Shown: positions 31,166-40,860 of the stretch, piece after piece | Layout of the letters: each line of letters begins with the position of its first letter | Numbering within the stretch: position 1 is the stretch's first letter | DNA from: Chrysogorgia sp. JL179-B06 | Lineage: Eukaryota; Cnidaria; Anthozoa; Scleralcyonacea; Chrysogorgiidae | DNA length: 64,000 nt | Assembly (NCBI GenBank): GCA_035772405.1 | Contig: JAYKKM010000142.1 | Coordinates: forward strand, 2,570,501-2,634,500 | Reading direction: 5' to 3' | The notes under the pieces: generated by a model | Seen by the model: the letters and a program-made list of their open reading frames with translations, nothing else | The model's database searches: none | Told to the model about the DNA's origin: nothing | Made by a program: the position numbers and the translations under genes

Positions 31166-31507
31166 TTATATAGGGTTATGATTTTCGCAAAAGAAAATAA
31201 AACAACTCGCAAGTTGATAAACTATTTTCTCAAAAGCATCTAAATTATGTAGATAATAAAAAGTAGACTTCAAATAAAACGGGTCTATAAAATATAAATA
31301 AATACAGCAATATGTAAATTCACGACTAAAGCAACGATTAAGTCTATGTAATGTATTACAAAGATAAGACCCTCCATATCCTATGGCTTTAGGAATTGTA
31401 GTTTGATTATCATTAATAGTAATAGAAATAAAGTGGTAAATATCATTTCTAGGGTAATAACTTGTTTGAATTTCAATAAAAAAATTATCGGAATGATTAT
31501 CATTCAA
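31166..31507 (-). CDS. hypothetical ORF, minus-strand cluster, part 2
   Basis: 113 codons with many Tyr and Phe residues (FYYLHNLDAFEKIVYQLASC). It begins about 35 bp after the end of the preceding ORF, in another frame. Possibly the middle of a longer gene. No motif recognised. Confidence 0.4.
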   Translation of the reverse strand: MNDNHSDNFFIEIQTSYYPRNDIYHFISITINDNQTTIPKAIGYGGSYLCNTLHRLNRCFSREFTYCCIYLYFIDPFYLKSTFYYLHNLDAFEKIVYQLASCFIFFCENHNPI

Positions 31508-31542
31508 ATGAAAAATAGATTTAACTAATGTTTGAGCGGGTA

Positions 31543-32142
31543 TTAATAGTAATTTATGATAACGTGAACATAGTTTTCACCATAAATATAATATTTTCGT
31601 TGTGTATCAACAACGGGTATTATATAGTGTTGTTTATCTGTTAAGATTCGCCAATCCTTGCATTCATCTTGGTTCATGTCAGTTTTCATTTTTTCAATAT
31701 ATGCGTAGTCTCCATACCCCTGACCAATTTGTCTCGATTCAATTTCCATACATTCGATAATCCCTCCATAGTAATAGTCACATAAGTCACAGACGGCAAA
31801 TAATAATCCAATGTAACGGTTACGAAAATGTTGTATATAATAAACAATTTTCAATATCGTCTTAATATTGATTTCTTGATCATTAGCCTGCTCATAGGTT
31901 CTTTTATCACCAATGTTTAACGACATTCTCAAAAACGAATGATGGAACACGTTTTTTAAAAAATCGACTTGCATATATACTATTTTCTCATTCTTAAAAT
32001 ATATATTTCCACACGCAGAATTTAACACGATTTTGATAAAAATTTGAAAAAGTACTATTGTAACTACAATGTATAATATATCAACTGATTTGACGTGTGT
32101 GTGTTTTAGAACAACATTAGGGATTCGTGTCTTTAATCCCAC
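31543..32142 (-). CDS. hypothetical 199-codon ORF, minus-strand cluster, part 1
   Basis: Longest open frame of the AT-rich island outside repeats. The first 50 codons include a hydrophobic run (VDILYIVVTIVLFQIFIKIV) and overlap an imperfect repeat near the promoter region, so the true start could be a later Met (MQVDFLKN, about 31970). The body has FAVCDLCDYYYGGIIE, with a CxxC pair. No homologous family was recognised. Divergent from the ORF at 32407. Confidence 0.45.
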   Translation of the reverse strand: MGLKTRIPNVVLKHTHVKSVDILYIVVTIVLFQIFIKIVLNSACGNIYFKNEKIVYMQVDFLKNVFHHSFLRMSLNIGDKRTYEQANDQEINIKTILKIVYYIQHFRNRYIGLLFAVCDLCDYYYGGIIECMEIESRQIGQGYGDYAYIEKMKTDMNQDECKDWRILTDKQHYIIPVVDTQRKYYIYGENYVHVIINYY

Positions 32143-32237
32143 AACACATCATTGGGTCAACTAATCCCCGAGTATTTGTTTAGAAGAAAATCGCTAATTA
32201 TGGGTTCGCGTCTCTAATTCCCACAACACACATTCAT
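32112..32237. repeat. imperfect direct repeat upstream of the 32.4-kb promoter
   Basis: GGGATTCGTGTCTTTAATCC plus CACAACACA (from 32122) recurs as GGGTTCGCGTCTCTAATTCC plus CACAACACA (from 32201). Between divergent ORFs, so a regulatory role is possible. Confidence 0.55.
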
Positions 32238-32294
32238 TGTACATGAGTATCACAAATCATCTGGATGACATGAAAGCTTTAATAAACGAACTCT

Positions 32295-32353
32295 GATTGG
32301 TCAAACCAATCTACCCACAGTAACACATAGTAACGCAGGATGCAATTATAAAA
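32295..32353 (+). promoter_or_regulatory. CCAAT inverted repeat and TATA box
   Basis: GATTGGT (32295-32301) and ACCAATC (32305-32311) form a 7-bp inverted repeat of CCAAT boxes with a 3-bp spacer. TATAAAA lies at 32347-32353, 54 bp before the ATG at 32407. This is a textbook RNA polymerase II promoter layout. Confidence 0.7.
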
Positions 32354-32406
32354 GCCGATGTACCTTCGAAAATAAATATATCAGTCTGAGTGTAGGAGAG
32401 AGAGAG

Positions 32407-32628
32407 ATGGCAAAAATATTTGAGAACGTGAACAGCGAAATTAAAGAAGCAGATGACTACATCCCGTTAGAGACAACTGAGAATCAACAGAATAAATCTG
32501 AAGAGACTATCGAGGAGTTGTATATGGGTAAATATAATTGTGCATTAAACAAATGTAAAGAAGAAATATCCCAAGAACGACAAAAATCATTTTTATCCCA
32601 TATCACACATATAATGGATTGTGAATGA
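32407..32628 (+). pseudogene. hypothetical gene start, AT-rich island
   Basis: 73 codons from an ATG with well-placed TATA and CCAAT boxes. Acidic, Glu-rich N-terminus, then CALNKCKEEISQERQKSF. A stop ends the frame at 32628, but similar-looking sequence (REVTLLELQTNKYFIYHCYD) continues in frame after it and later GYKGGDKESSLVKTLQEKNY (32899 onward), so the gene was probably longer. Function unknown. Confidence 0.45.
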
Positions 32629-32879
32629 TACCAGTTTAAGGGAGAGAGACCCAGTTATCGTGAAGTAACTCTTCTTGAACTTCAAACGAACAAGTATTTT
32701 ATTTATCATTGTTATGATAAACAAGTTAAAACCCCTACAAAGAACTAACTCGAAGGGAACGTTCTACCGTCTACTATCAATAATCGATGTCATGGTTTTA
32801 GACTATTTATCTGAAAAAAATCAAGAGATTATTTTAGTCAAAGTGAACTTATAAATAGATTAAGTTATTTATTTCGTAA

Positions 32880-33110
32880 TGTTTTTTCCCCGAATGCTAT
32901 TATTGGGTATAAAGGTGGTGATAAAGAATCGTCTTTAGTTAAAACACTTCAAGAAAAAAACTATTTTATTTTGTGTTAATCTTGAATATTTTGGAATTGA
33001 GAAGTACGATTATTTACTTTCGTTTTATAATCTTAAACCAAGAAATTGTTGGTATCATACAAGTGAACCAACATGTTTATTGTATCATTGTAGTTTTGTT
33101 TGAATGTCTT
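32880..33110 (+). pseudogene. GYKGG-type protein remnant
   Basis: Translated pieces AIIGYKGGDKESSLVKTL, then after a frame change NLEYFGIEKYDYLL and NCWYHTSEPTCLLYHC. The pattern GYKGG..E..L, then (N)LE.FG..K, then C..H......HC is familiar from uncharacterised proteins in invertebrate genomes, but I cannot name a function. It may be the C-terminal part of the gene starting at 32407. Confidence 0.4.
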
Positions 33111-33529
33111 TTATTTGCCGCATGTTTGTTTCGTAAATTAGAAGATGAGGGTAATGAACGATCTGTACTCTCTATGTATGATAAGGAATTTAATTTTTTA
33201 AATTTATTCTCTCCTGAAAATTTTTCCTAAATAAAAAAATACACTAGTGTCTTTTGATTTAAAAAAAATCAAAAAAAATTGAATGTATTTTCCTTTTTAT
33301 TTTTAGAAACACAAAGATTGTTTAAAAAATTAGCAAAAGTACATTTAAGAAATGTTTATATTTTAAAAATAAAACGTACATTAGAACGTTATTATTTTGT
33401 TAATGATGTACATATTGTCAAAAACACTATTTTTGTAAAAATAGGAGAGAAGTTTTAAAAAAAATAAGATGATCATAGAAACTCTTTGTACATTTAAATA
33501 TATAAAAAATGATATCATTCTACGTATAG

Positions 33530-33537
33530 TATAAATA
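33530..33537 (+). promoter_or_regulatory. TATA box of the 33.6-kb ORF
   Basis: TATAAATA ends 42 bp before the ATG at 33580, in an otherwise featureless AT-rich leader. Confidence 0.55.
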
Positions 33538-33579
33538 AAGCGTTCTTAATTTTTTTTCTCTTATTGAAACGCATTAAAA

Positions 33580-34220
33580 ATGAGTCAGAAAAAAATCATC
33601 CATCAAAGTGAACGTTTTTGGCTTTCGAATCCAAGAAAATTCGCGACAGTTGCTTTAAAATCAGCAAACAATCTAAATGAGTTTCAAGAAGTGTCTTGGA
33701 TACGTGGTGTAGTACCAACGAGTTTTCTTGACGGTCATAAAATTAAAACAAATATTCGAAAGACAGGTGAATTTACTGATTTTTCATTGACATTTAAGTG
33801 ACAATAGAAAATTTCAAACAGTTAAACAGAATTATCTTACAGGAGAATTAGAAGCAAGAAAAAAAAATTGGTATAAACGAAAAATAATTCATAATATTGA
33901 TGTAAAACTTAAAAATAATATTCTTGAAAAATATCACGATGCATTAGGATGGAGTATTGTTCAAGTTAAAAAAGAGATATTCGAAGAGAGTGATTTTGGA
34001 TCAAATATTGGACAATCTAGTAAATATTATTTTGCCCACTAATCAATTGTTTATTGATCCTGAGAAAAATTTCTTTAACGATGATAAACGTTTTGTAGAT
34101 TTAGCTTATAATTTACCTGCTGACGAAGATTTTATTTTGATTCAAAACAATCAATTTATAGATGATCATTTTTTTTATAAATATGGTATTAAAATTGGTG
34201 AAGCTGATAAAACCCTATAA
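33580..34220 (+). pseudogene. hypothetical gene, frameshifted
   Basis: Frame 1 (33580-33801, 73 codons) starts MSQKKIIHQSERFWLSNPRK behind a TATA box. It continues in another frame as a basic stretch (ELEARKKNWYKRKIIHNIDV) and then 33957-34220 (FNDDKRFVDLAYNLPADEDF, KYGIKIGEADK). Together these would make one protein of about 210 residues with at least two frameshifts. No family was recognised. Confidence 0.45.
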
Positions 34221-34418
34221 TGAATACGATATTTCTATTGTTTATTCCGATGGATATACGTAGATATACCTATATATAAAGATCGTTTTTTTCAAGATGT
34301 GTGTAAGTGTAATGGCTATTTTTCAGAGAGCACTAAATCAAGAGGGATATAAGATTTATCACGATTTAACCACAATATAGTTATTTGGAATCCGTTTTTT
34401 TTTGGCAATTAGTAGGAA

Positions 34419-34745
34419 GTGTGGAAGTTGAAAAAATCAAGATATCATCTACTAATATCTATAGCTGATTATGAAGCATATTTACGGTATAAATTTATAC
34501 TGGAAGTAGAATGTTCAAAAAATCCCCAGATGTATATTATGCATCAAGAGAATCACGAAATTCCAGAAGAATGTTATGAATTTCTTCGTAAAATATGTGA
34601 AGCATGGAATGATGACCGACTCCCACGTATCAACGACAAAGGAATTGGAGAATATTTAAAGATAATAGATTATGATAGAAAACATTGTTTTACTTATGAG
34701 TGCTTTAGGAGTATTATAGCATTATATTATGATTTTTTTTGTTGA
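34419..34745 (+). CDS. hypothetical 108-codon ORF
   Basis: Contains LLISIADYEAYLRYKF and PEECYEFLRKICEAWNDDRL. Further Cys-rich sequence (KYSCKKCKGECEC) follows in another frame after the stop, hinting at a zinc-binding tail. ADYEAY vaguely recalls the exonuclease I motif region of protein-primed DNA polymerases, but the match is too weak to call. Confidence 0.35.
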   Translation: MWKLKKSRYHLLISIADYEAYLRYKFILEVECSKNPQMYIMHQENHEIPEECYEFLRKICEAWNDDRLPRINDKGIGEYLKIIDYDRKHCFTYECFRSIIALYYDFFC

Positions 34746-34930
34746 TAATAAAACTATAAAATACTCTTGTAAAAAATGTAAAGGGGAATGCGAATGTAAT
34801 GTGGATTACCCTAATTTCACCAGTGTAAATTTTAATGAAATAAGAGCTTATAATGTAAAAAAATATTCAATGAACAATAGCCTCTTATGTAACGAAATAA
34901 TACAATGAATGTATTTTTTTTATTTTAAAA

Positions 34931-35218
34931 TTAATACATTAAAATCTTTTCAAGATTGTTTCTGGGTCTATGATATACAAATCCTCCTCCTTTTTGAAAA
35001 TGACCTTTGATTTTGTTCGTTCCATGTTTTGCTATATTTTTTACTAAATTAGCTCCTTTTTTAAGCTCTTTTTTTAAATCTTTTATAAAAAGTTTGCTGT
35101 ATTTATTGATTGTTTTATTTCCTCCACGTTGCCTTTTTTTCCCTTTAAAAATACCCCCACGTTGCCTTTTTTCTCCCTTAAAATCACCACCCCGTAACTC
35201 TCTTATTCTTCCTACCAT
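34931..35218 (-). CDS. small very basic GG-rich protein
   Basis: From Met at 35218 (directly after the SET gene stop at 35221; an earlier ATG at 35245 overlaps that gene) it encodes 95 residues. A duplicated block RGGDFKGEKRQ / RGGIFKGKKRQ precedes an amphipathic Lys-rich stretch (IKDLKKELKKGANLVKNIAK) and a GGG near the end. The LRGG-D site fits the LxGG-x rule of adenovirus-type maturation proteases. Basic core proteins of this kind occur in adenoviruses and adintovirus/Polinton-like elements; the link is inference. AATAAA on this strand follows the stop at about 34924. Confidence 0.5.
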   Translation of the reverse strand: MVGRIRELRGGDFKGEKRQRGGIFKGKKRQRGGNKTINKYSKLFIKDLKKELKKGANLVKNIAKHGTNKIKGHFQKGGGFVYHRPRNNLEKILMY

Positions 35219-35220
35219 TG

Positions 35221-35766
35221 TTATGAAGGTTGTTTTCTCTTCCAATAATTATCACCATAGTCTGCAAAAATTTCTTCATGTGCTTTTATATGTTTTATAC
35301 TTTCTAAATGCATTTTTTTATTATTTGGATCGTAAACAAAATCGGAATTATTTTTATATATAGAACCGGGTTTCCCATTATTCGCATAACGTGCTGCTGC
35401 GTGAGTTGTCAAATAAGCATCGATACAAGTGTTTGCATCGTTACAAATACTATATACAGCATTATTGTTTTTACCATATTTACGATCCAATTTGGCTTGT
35501 GTTGTTTTTTGACCCGTGTAATAAGAAATATTACGATCGGGTTTAAAAGGTTTTTTCCAAGCAAATAATCCTTCACCAGCATTGGGGATATTTGATTTCT
35601 TGATACGTAAGTTATTTTGTTTTGCTAAATGAATCCAATTTTGTTTTTGCTGTTCGTTTACGACATCTTATTTTTTTAGGGTATTACTTCTACATTGAAG
35701 AACGTGATGTATACTTTGAGATTTATCAGTGTTCCGTTTTGTTCGAGGTAACTTAATTCTTACCAT
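35221..35766 (-). pseudogene. SET-domain lysine methyltransferase-like protein with one internal stop
   Basis: From ATG at 35766 the frame is open except for one TAA at codon 33 (35670-35668), beside an A-run. The rest carries SET features in order: NIPNAGEGLFAWKK (N-terminal SET motif), ISYYTG, CNDANTCIDAY, ARYANNGK (in place of the usual RFxNHS) and EEIFADYGDNYW (C-terminal SET motif with the Tyr). About 181 codons, near the size of small viral SET proteins. Such enzymes methylate protein lysines using S-adenosylmethionine. Its neighbours on the same strand lie 3 bp downstream and 5 bp upstream, a virus-like packing. Confidence 0.75.
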
Positions 35767-35771
35767 TTTTT

Positions 35772-36086
35772 TTAAAATATTGTTTTTATTCCTAAATAAT
35801 CATTATTTTTTTCATGTGTTTGAATAAATTTTACCAAACATTCTACTTTATAGATAATATCTTCGGGACAGTTATATATTTCTTTTTTTAATTCTGTTAT
35901 TCTTTGTTTTAAAATCTTTGATGAAATAGGTATTATCTTTTCTTTATCTTCTGTAAAATTTAGTAAACATTCCTTTAAAAGATACGGAGTAAATAATATT
36001 GAAGGATCATTATCTTGAATTTCATATCCGATATAAGGTAAATTAGACGTTTTTAAATATATTTCAATATAAACAATTTCACTCAT
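35772..36086 (-). CDS. hypothetical 104-codon ORF
   Basis: Intact, starting MSEIVYIEIYLKTSNLPYIG; acidic and helical in the second half (ILKQRITELKKEIYNCPEDI). It ends 5 bp before the SET-domain ATG and is divergent from the ORF at 36126 with 39 bp between the starts. Family unknown. Confidence 0.5.
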   Translation of the reverse strand: MSEIVYIEIYLKTSNLPYIGYEIQDNDPSILFTPYLLKECLLNFTEDKEKIIPISSKILKQRITELKKEIYNCPEDIIYKVECLVKFIQTHEKNNDYLGIKTIF

Positions 36087-36125
36087 TTTTATTTTTACTC
36101 TTTTTTTTATTTTAGTTTTTTTTAA

Positions 36126-36494
36126 ATGGGTTCTTTATTATCAAAAAAAATCCCTCCTATAGTTACGTTGACATGTATTAATATACAGGATTCATACGAT
36201 GTTACTATTGATCGTGTTGATGGTGAAGACGAAAACATAAATAAAAATAAAAGTGCATGTTTTTCTAATTTTAGAAAAAAAAAGAAGATGAATGACGATC
36301 AGAAAAAATTAAAATATAGTCAAAAAGATATAGATAAAATTGTAAGTTTATTTAATAAGAAAAAAGTAAGTAAGAAAAATGAAAAAATAGACGATTATTT
36401 TTCTGTTAATCATATAGAAACTATTAGTAGAGAAAAATTTAAAGTCACTGAACAACATTTTTCATTTAATGTTTCAACGGGAAAAAACGGTTAA
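36126..36494 (+). CDS. hypothetical 122-codon ORF with possible myristoylation signal
   Basis: Intact, starts MGSLLSKK, which fits the MGxxxS rule for N-myristoylation followed by basic residues, so membrane attachment is plausible. The middle is Lys-rich and charged (FRKKKKMNDDQKK). No transmembrane helix. Divergent from the ORF ending at 35772. Similar N-termini occur in viral membrane-associated proteins, but also in many cellular ones. Confidence 0.5.
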   Translation: MGSLLSKKIPPIVTLTCINIQDSYDVTIDRVDGEDENINKNKSACFSNFRKKKKMNDDQKKLKYSQKDIDKIVSLFNKKKVSKKNEKIDDYFSVNHIETISREKFKVTEQHFSFNVSTGKNG

Positions 36495-36499
36495 TTTTA

Positions 36500-38840
36500 T
36501 TAGTTTTATTCAATCGTTATCGTTGGTTTTTTCTTATTTAATTAACATTGCGCGGGCAAATGTAAAAAGTGATGATGATTATGTTAGATTTATCTTTTTT
36601 TTTAAATAATTATTCGACGCTTTGGCGAGTTTATTTACCAAGAAACTAAAAGATGGATTCTATATCAACGGTAATTACGTTAGTTAGATTTATATGGAAT
36701 AATAATTGATATTGTATTCAACTGCTGGTTCACGTTTTGCTTCCTGGCAACCTTCCTTCGCAGTCGTTGTTTGAAGATTAAGACGTTCGTCTGCGAAAGA
36801 AGCTAGGATTCAATAGATATAGCATTCTGTAATCTGCCTGGCTTTGTATTTGTATAGATTTATTGTATTAACACGCGTTTTCATTTATCGTTAAGATATT
36901 TTGTTGTGAGCTGTTTGAATCTTTATCGATGTCAAGGAAGACGAGGTAATATGTCATGATAAAACCTTTGAATTTGCTTTGCTTTTGTATGGTCATCGCT
37001 CATTTCCCTCTACTTAACGTCGTAAGAACCTGTTAAGATTCTCCCTTGTAAGTTGTATGTTTATATGAGAGAGTATGTTACTTGTGCTTTTTGATGGTTA
37101 TAATTTCCATAAGTTGCTTAATTATTGATATGTTGCGAGCTTTCAAGATTTTTCACAACAGGTTTGAAATAATAGTTTTCTAGTGAGATAATAATTGAAG
37201 TAATGAGTATTTTATAATTGATTTTTCAGATCTGTGTGCCTCAATTTACCTGATTGACCTTAGTTTTCTCACATGCCACAAATAGCACTGCTCCAGTCCA
37301 GCTGCCATTGACTGTTGATGGTTATTTACCTAGCTCTGCATTGGTTTCAGAAGTAAGTGAATGTTCTGAGTGTTTGTATTAAGTTTTTATAAAATAATTT
37401 GCCATATATATCCAGCTCTGCAGTTGGTTTCGGATGCAAGCATGCATGAGGTTATGTAAATGTTTCAGTCAAATCCAACTGTACACATCCCCCTAGGACA
37501 CTGCAGCCTGGGGAATTTGAACCCAAACCTTTGCTCGGGGGTCGGGCATTATAGATAATACTGTACAGTAATCTGAGCCTCGTTCCCTTTGGGCAGCACC
37601 AAAAGGCAGCCTACATTAGACAAATTTAGCAGAGTGACATACCTAGGTAAAGGGTTATTAACACCTGCCTTGTATAAAATAGTATTTATATAATAATTTG
37701 ATATTTGAAAAGACTGAACATTGCTGTTGTTGCTTTCATGTTTTCCCCGGGCTGGGTAATTGGCACATATTTTTGGCCCACCGTAGGTCATTTGCACCTT
37801 GCATTTCATCCCCACTGTGGGGAATTAGCAGAATTTTTGAATCCCGGGGGGGGGGAAATGTCAAATGCCCGGGGGATAGGTATGCTTGGATTTGACTGAT
37901 ACATAAACATGGGTATATGGTATTGCATTTGTATTTTCAGAAAATGGCCTGGGCACTCTAGTATATAACCTGCTGCAAACACTCTAGTGAATTTGTGAGA
38001 ATTTGAAAGTATGCCATACTTAGATAAACACTCAGCTTAGTTCATGCAGCTCATGTTCTCGCAAACTTTAACATTCTACCAAACATACTCTTGTGTCTGC
38101 ATCAGGTTGTATAAATACTAATTAATAACAGTCCGGTGTTAGTCACCATACCTGGCTATGCAACCCGCACTTATATATACAGTACTGAGAAGTAATAGCA
38201 TTGTACCTATTATTTTGGAGGGTCGCAGTCCCCAGGGAATGCTTCAAGCCGGGCAATCAATTACACCACCCCGCTAGCTAGGCTGTCCCGTGAGACGCCC
38301 AGGCCTGGCAGTCCAGTAAGTTGCCCAGGCCTGGCATTCCAGTGTGGCCAGTAATCCGCTACTGCCTAGTTAGGTACTTGTGGTGTTTCTTGCGCGGCCG
38401 AGAAAACCCATCTCAATCCCGGGGACTGCAGGTCACACTACTAACAGTGGAGAATAAATATAAAGAAAGCTACAAGATATTCCCGATACACTTACCGAAT
38501 AGCATCCCTGACCAACCTGAATTGAGTGAATGGCTGTAACAGAAGCACATTATGCCACGCACAAGTAACAGCACACGTGACAACACATACGCCACACATA
38601 AGTAACAATACAAGTACACATGGCTACTTAGGCACAGACACCAGGTCCGAGAACCCACATGGTGTTTTCAACACATACGCAAGGTCACAAAGGTACAACA
38701 CATACATGCATTACCTATCAAGTTAATTATCACCTGGCATGCCAGGGAAAGCAAGACTCACTGCGTCTGTGCTTGCAGCCGAAGGGTCCAGACGGTGACC
38801 AGCCGTCTGTGCCCTAGGAGAACCGTGTCCCCTTCCGAAG
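36500..38840. other. non-coding stretch right of the AT-rich island
   Basis: No gene is supported. Base composition returns to that of the left half near 36.7 kb. Around 37840-37875 GGGGGGGGGAAATGTCAAATG and CCCGGGGG recall dispersed invertebrate repeats, but ends could not be set. Confidence 0.4.
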
Positions 38841-39065
38841 GGTACCTTGACCCTAGGGTACCTTGACCCTAGGGTACCTCGACCCTGGGTACCTTGACCA
38901 TAGGGTACCTAGACCCTGAAAAATGCCATACCCTAGGGTACCTTGACCCTAGGGTACCTTGAACCTAGGGTACGTTGAGCCTAGTGTACCTTGACCCTAG
39001 TGTACTTTGACCCTAGGGTACCTTGACCCTAGGGTACCTTGACCCCAGGGTACCTTGACCCTAAT
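38841..39065. repeat. 16-bp minisatellite GGTACCTTGACCCTAG
   Basis: About 13 copies with minor changes. Each unit joins a GGTACC and, at unit borders, a CCTAGG palindrome. The surrounding 38.7-39.3 kb shares words such as GAACC.TGTCC and CCTTGAC, suggesting the array grew out of a local C-rich sequence. Confidence 0.9.
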
Positions 39066-39344
39066 AATGTCATGCCCTGTGCATGCCCCCTGAGGGAACC
39101 TTGTCGCCCATCCAGCCTTGACAGCTGCCTTCAGCCTACCGAAGGAACCATGTCCTGCAAGCGATAACCATAAACTGACAGGGGAACCACCTCCCCAACC
39201 TCATGGAAACCTCATCGTGGCAGACGCGATGCTCTGCAGCGAGCCATGTCCTGTATGACCAGTCGAGGGAACCATGTCCCGACTACAAGCAGATGTGCAT
39301 TTAGCCAACAGCGTGCTGGGGGGGGGGGGGGGGGGGTCCGCCAC
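39066..39344. other. C-rich flank and G homopolymer
   Basis: Repeated GAACCATGTCC-like words, then an 18-base G run at about 39319-39336 that truncates the gag-like frame to its right. Confidence 0.6.
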
Positions 39345-39563
39345 CTAAAATGCTCTTACAACCTCTTCTGTTTCTCCTTTGGCGAACTTCTTCTCCTCTA
39401 TCGTTTCTTTAAGCGTTGTAATTGCTTCGGTCATGTTTTCTAATGATGTTATTTGGCGTTGTGTGGCCAATCGGTCGTTCTTCTCCAGGGTTTCATTGGT
39501 TTCCCCGATTCGAAAATTAAGCGTTTTAAGTTTTGCGTTAAGCTCTGTCAATAGTTTCTCCAT
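39345..39563 (-). pseudogene. gag-like coiled-coil start of an LTR retrotransposon
   Basis: ATG at 39563 opens 72 codons of heptad-patterned sequence (LLTELNAKLKTLNFRIGETN, TLKETIEEKKFAKGETEE), a coiled coil typical of the N-terminus of retrotransposon Gag. It begins 28 bp after a primer-binding-site-like sequence and an LTR. The frame is cut off at the G homopolymer, so capsid, protease and RT are missing. Confidence 0.6.
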
Positions 39564-39590
39564 CGCGAGTTGCTATTTACGATCCTTAGA

Positions 39591-39607
39591 TCCCGTCGGA
39601 GGTGCCA
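39591..39607 (-). other. primer-binding-site-like sequence
   Basis: TGGCACCTCCGACGGGA on the minus strand lies one base after the LTR end (ACA) and starts with TGG, the complement of a tRNA CCA end. Which tRNA would prime cannot be told. Confidence 0.55.
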
Positions 39608-39608
39608 C

Positions 39609-39867
39609 TGTGTCGAAAACGTGGTAGAACACGCTTCCTAAAATATCTCACCGTTTATAGTTCACTGAATGTCACAACGCAAAACCTTTCACCTATCCTT
39701 TATTTAACTCACTCTCTTTCGGTCTAGACTCACACAGTTCACTGTAACACCGTATACTATTACAATACGCCGGAGTGATAACAGACTTCCGGCAATTGTG
39801 CGTCGCGTGATATAATATATCATAGTCCCCATATCCCGATTAACTTATTGTCGGACAGTTTCCAACA
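39609..39867 (-). mobile_element. LTR of a truncated LTR retrotransposon
   Basis: Minus strand starts TGTTGGAAACTG and ends GACACA (TG...CA), 259 bp, with a TATATTATA-like box near 39810 and AATAAA near 39700. Followed by the primer-binding site and gag start. No second LTR was found in the window. Confidence 0.6.
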
Positions 39868-40860
39868 CTACTACAAGTCTGTCAGTGTCTCTTGATTATT
39901 TCTAGAGATATTTGTTTAAAGACGAATTTGTTTCTATGGCGGCTAAAGAGAGCGAAATACGCGCGCGAGGAAAGGAATAATAATAATAATAATAATATAT
40001 TTATTATATAATATATTAATATATAGCGCTATTTCCAATAAAATACATTGCCCAATAGCGCTTTACAAAACTCTAAAAACCGTTACCATTACATTGTGGT
40101 GGTTTACAAGGAATTCAAAATAGTTTAAAATCTATATATCTAAGAATCTAAAAATAAAAGTAATTATTTACAGTTCATATGCTTTCTCAAAAAGGTAGGT
40201 CAAAAAGGTTGGTTTTTAAAACTTGATAGAGATGTAGCGAACCTCATTTGCTGCGGCAGAGCATTCCACTCTAAAGGTGCAGCATGTGAAAAAGCCCTAA
40301 AACCGTATGTACGTAAATTAAAACTTTCTAAAACTAATTGTTTACTCTGTGCTGACCGGAGATTACGGCTAGGTACATAAATGTTAATAAGGTCAGATAT
40401 ATATTGAGGAGCTAGACTATTCAGTGCTTTATATGTCAGTAACAGTAATTTGTATACGATCCTTTAAAGGAACCATTCATTCTCACAAGCTCAACTTACG
40501 TTTCCGCTTAATTTAATAGCAGAGCGTACATATGACGTATGTTGTTGATGTTTATCCTCATTCATCATTACAAAACCTGCGTTTATAATAGAGTAAAAGC
40601 AACAGATTCACATTGTTTTGCATCCTCATGGAAGTAAAATTGTAATTGCCGGTGAGACGCTATCCTACCATTGAGGAAATTAAATGTGCTGTTACAGGGG
40701 CAAGGATTTGTAAAAACCTGTTTCGCAACATATTTTGATAGATAACATGGGTGGACTATTATTATGCGGAGGCTTCAGTTCTCATTTTATTTATTTGGAT
40801 TTCTTCATTATTTCACTTCAACTCCGGCATCTTTACTAATTTTACGTTCAATCTTTACTA
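39868..40860. repeat. segmental duplication, copy 1 (interrupted by LINE)
   Basis: 39868-39976 and 40467-40860 match 41994-42480 almost base for base (TTTCTATGGCGGCTAAAGAG; GGTGGACTATTATTATGCGG). The 490-bp gap is the LINE insertion at 39977-40466. The duplicates are about 2.1 kb apart in direct orientation. Confidence 0.88.
39977..40466 (-). mobile_element. 5'-truncated LINE insertion with target duplication
   Basis: Minus strand carries the last about 80 codons of a LINE ORF2 (APQYISDLINIYVPSRNLRS, TYGFRAFSHAAPLEWNALPQ), a 3' UTR and a (TTA)n tail. Flanked by AAAGGAA on both sides, a 7-bp target duplication. The empty site is preserved in the duplicate at about 42089-42096. Confidence 0.85.

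Noticed and set aside
34419..34745. Protein-primed DNA polymerase exonuclease motif (ADYEAY)
   Set aside because: Single weak motif, no other polymerase motifs nearby.
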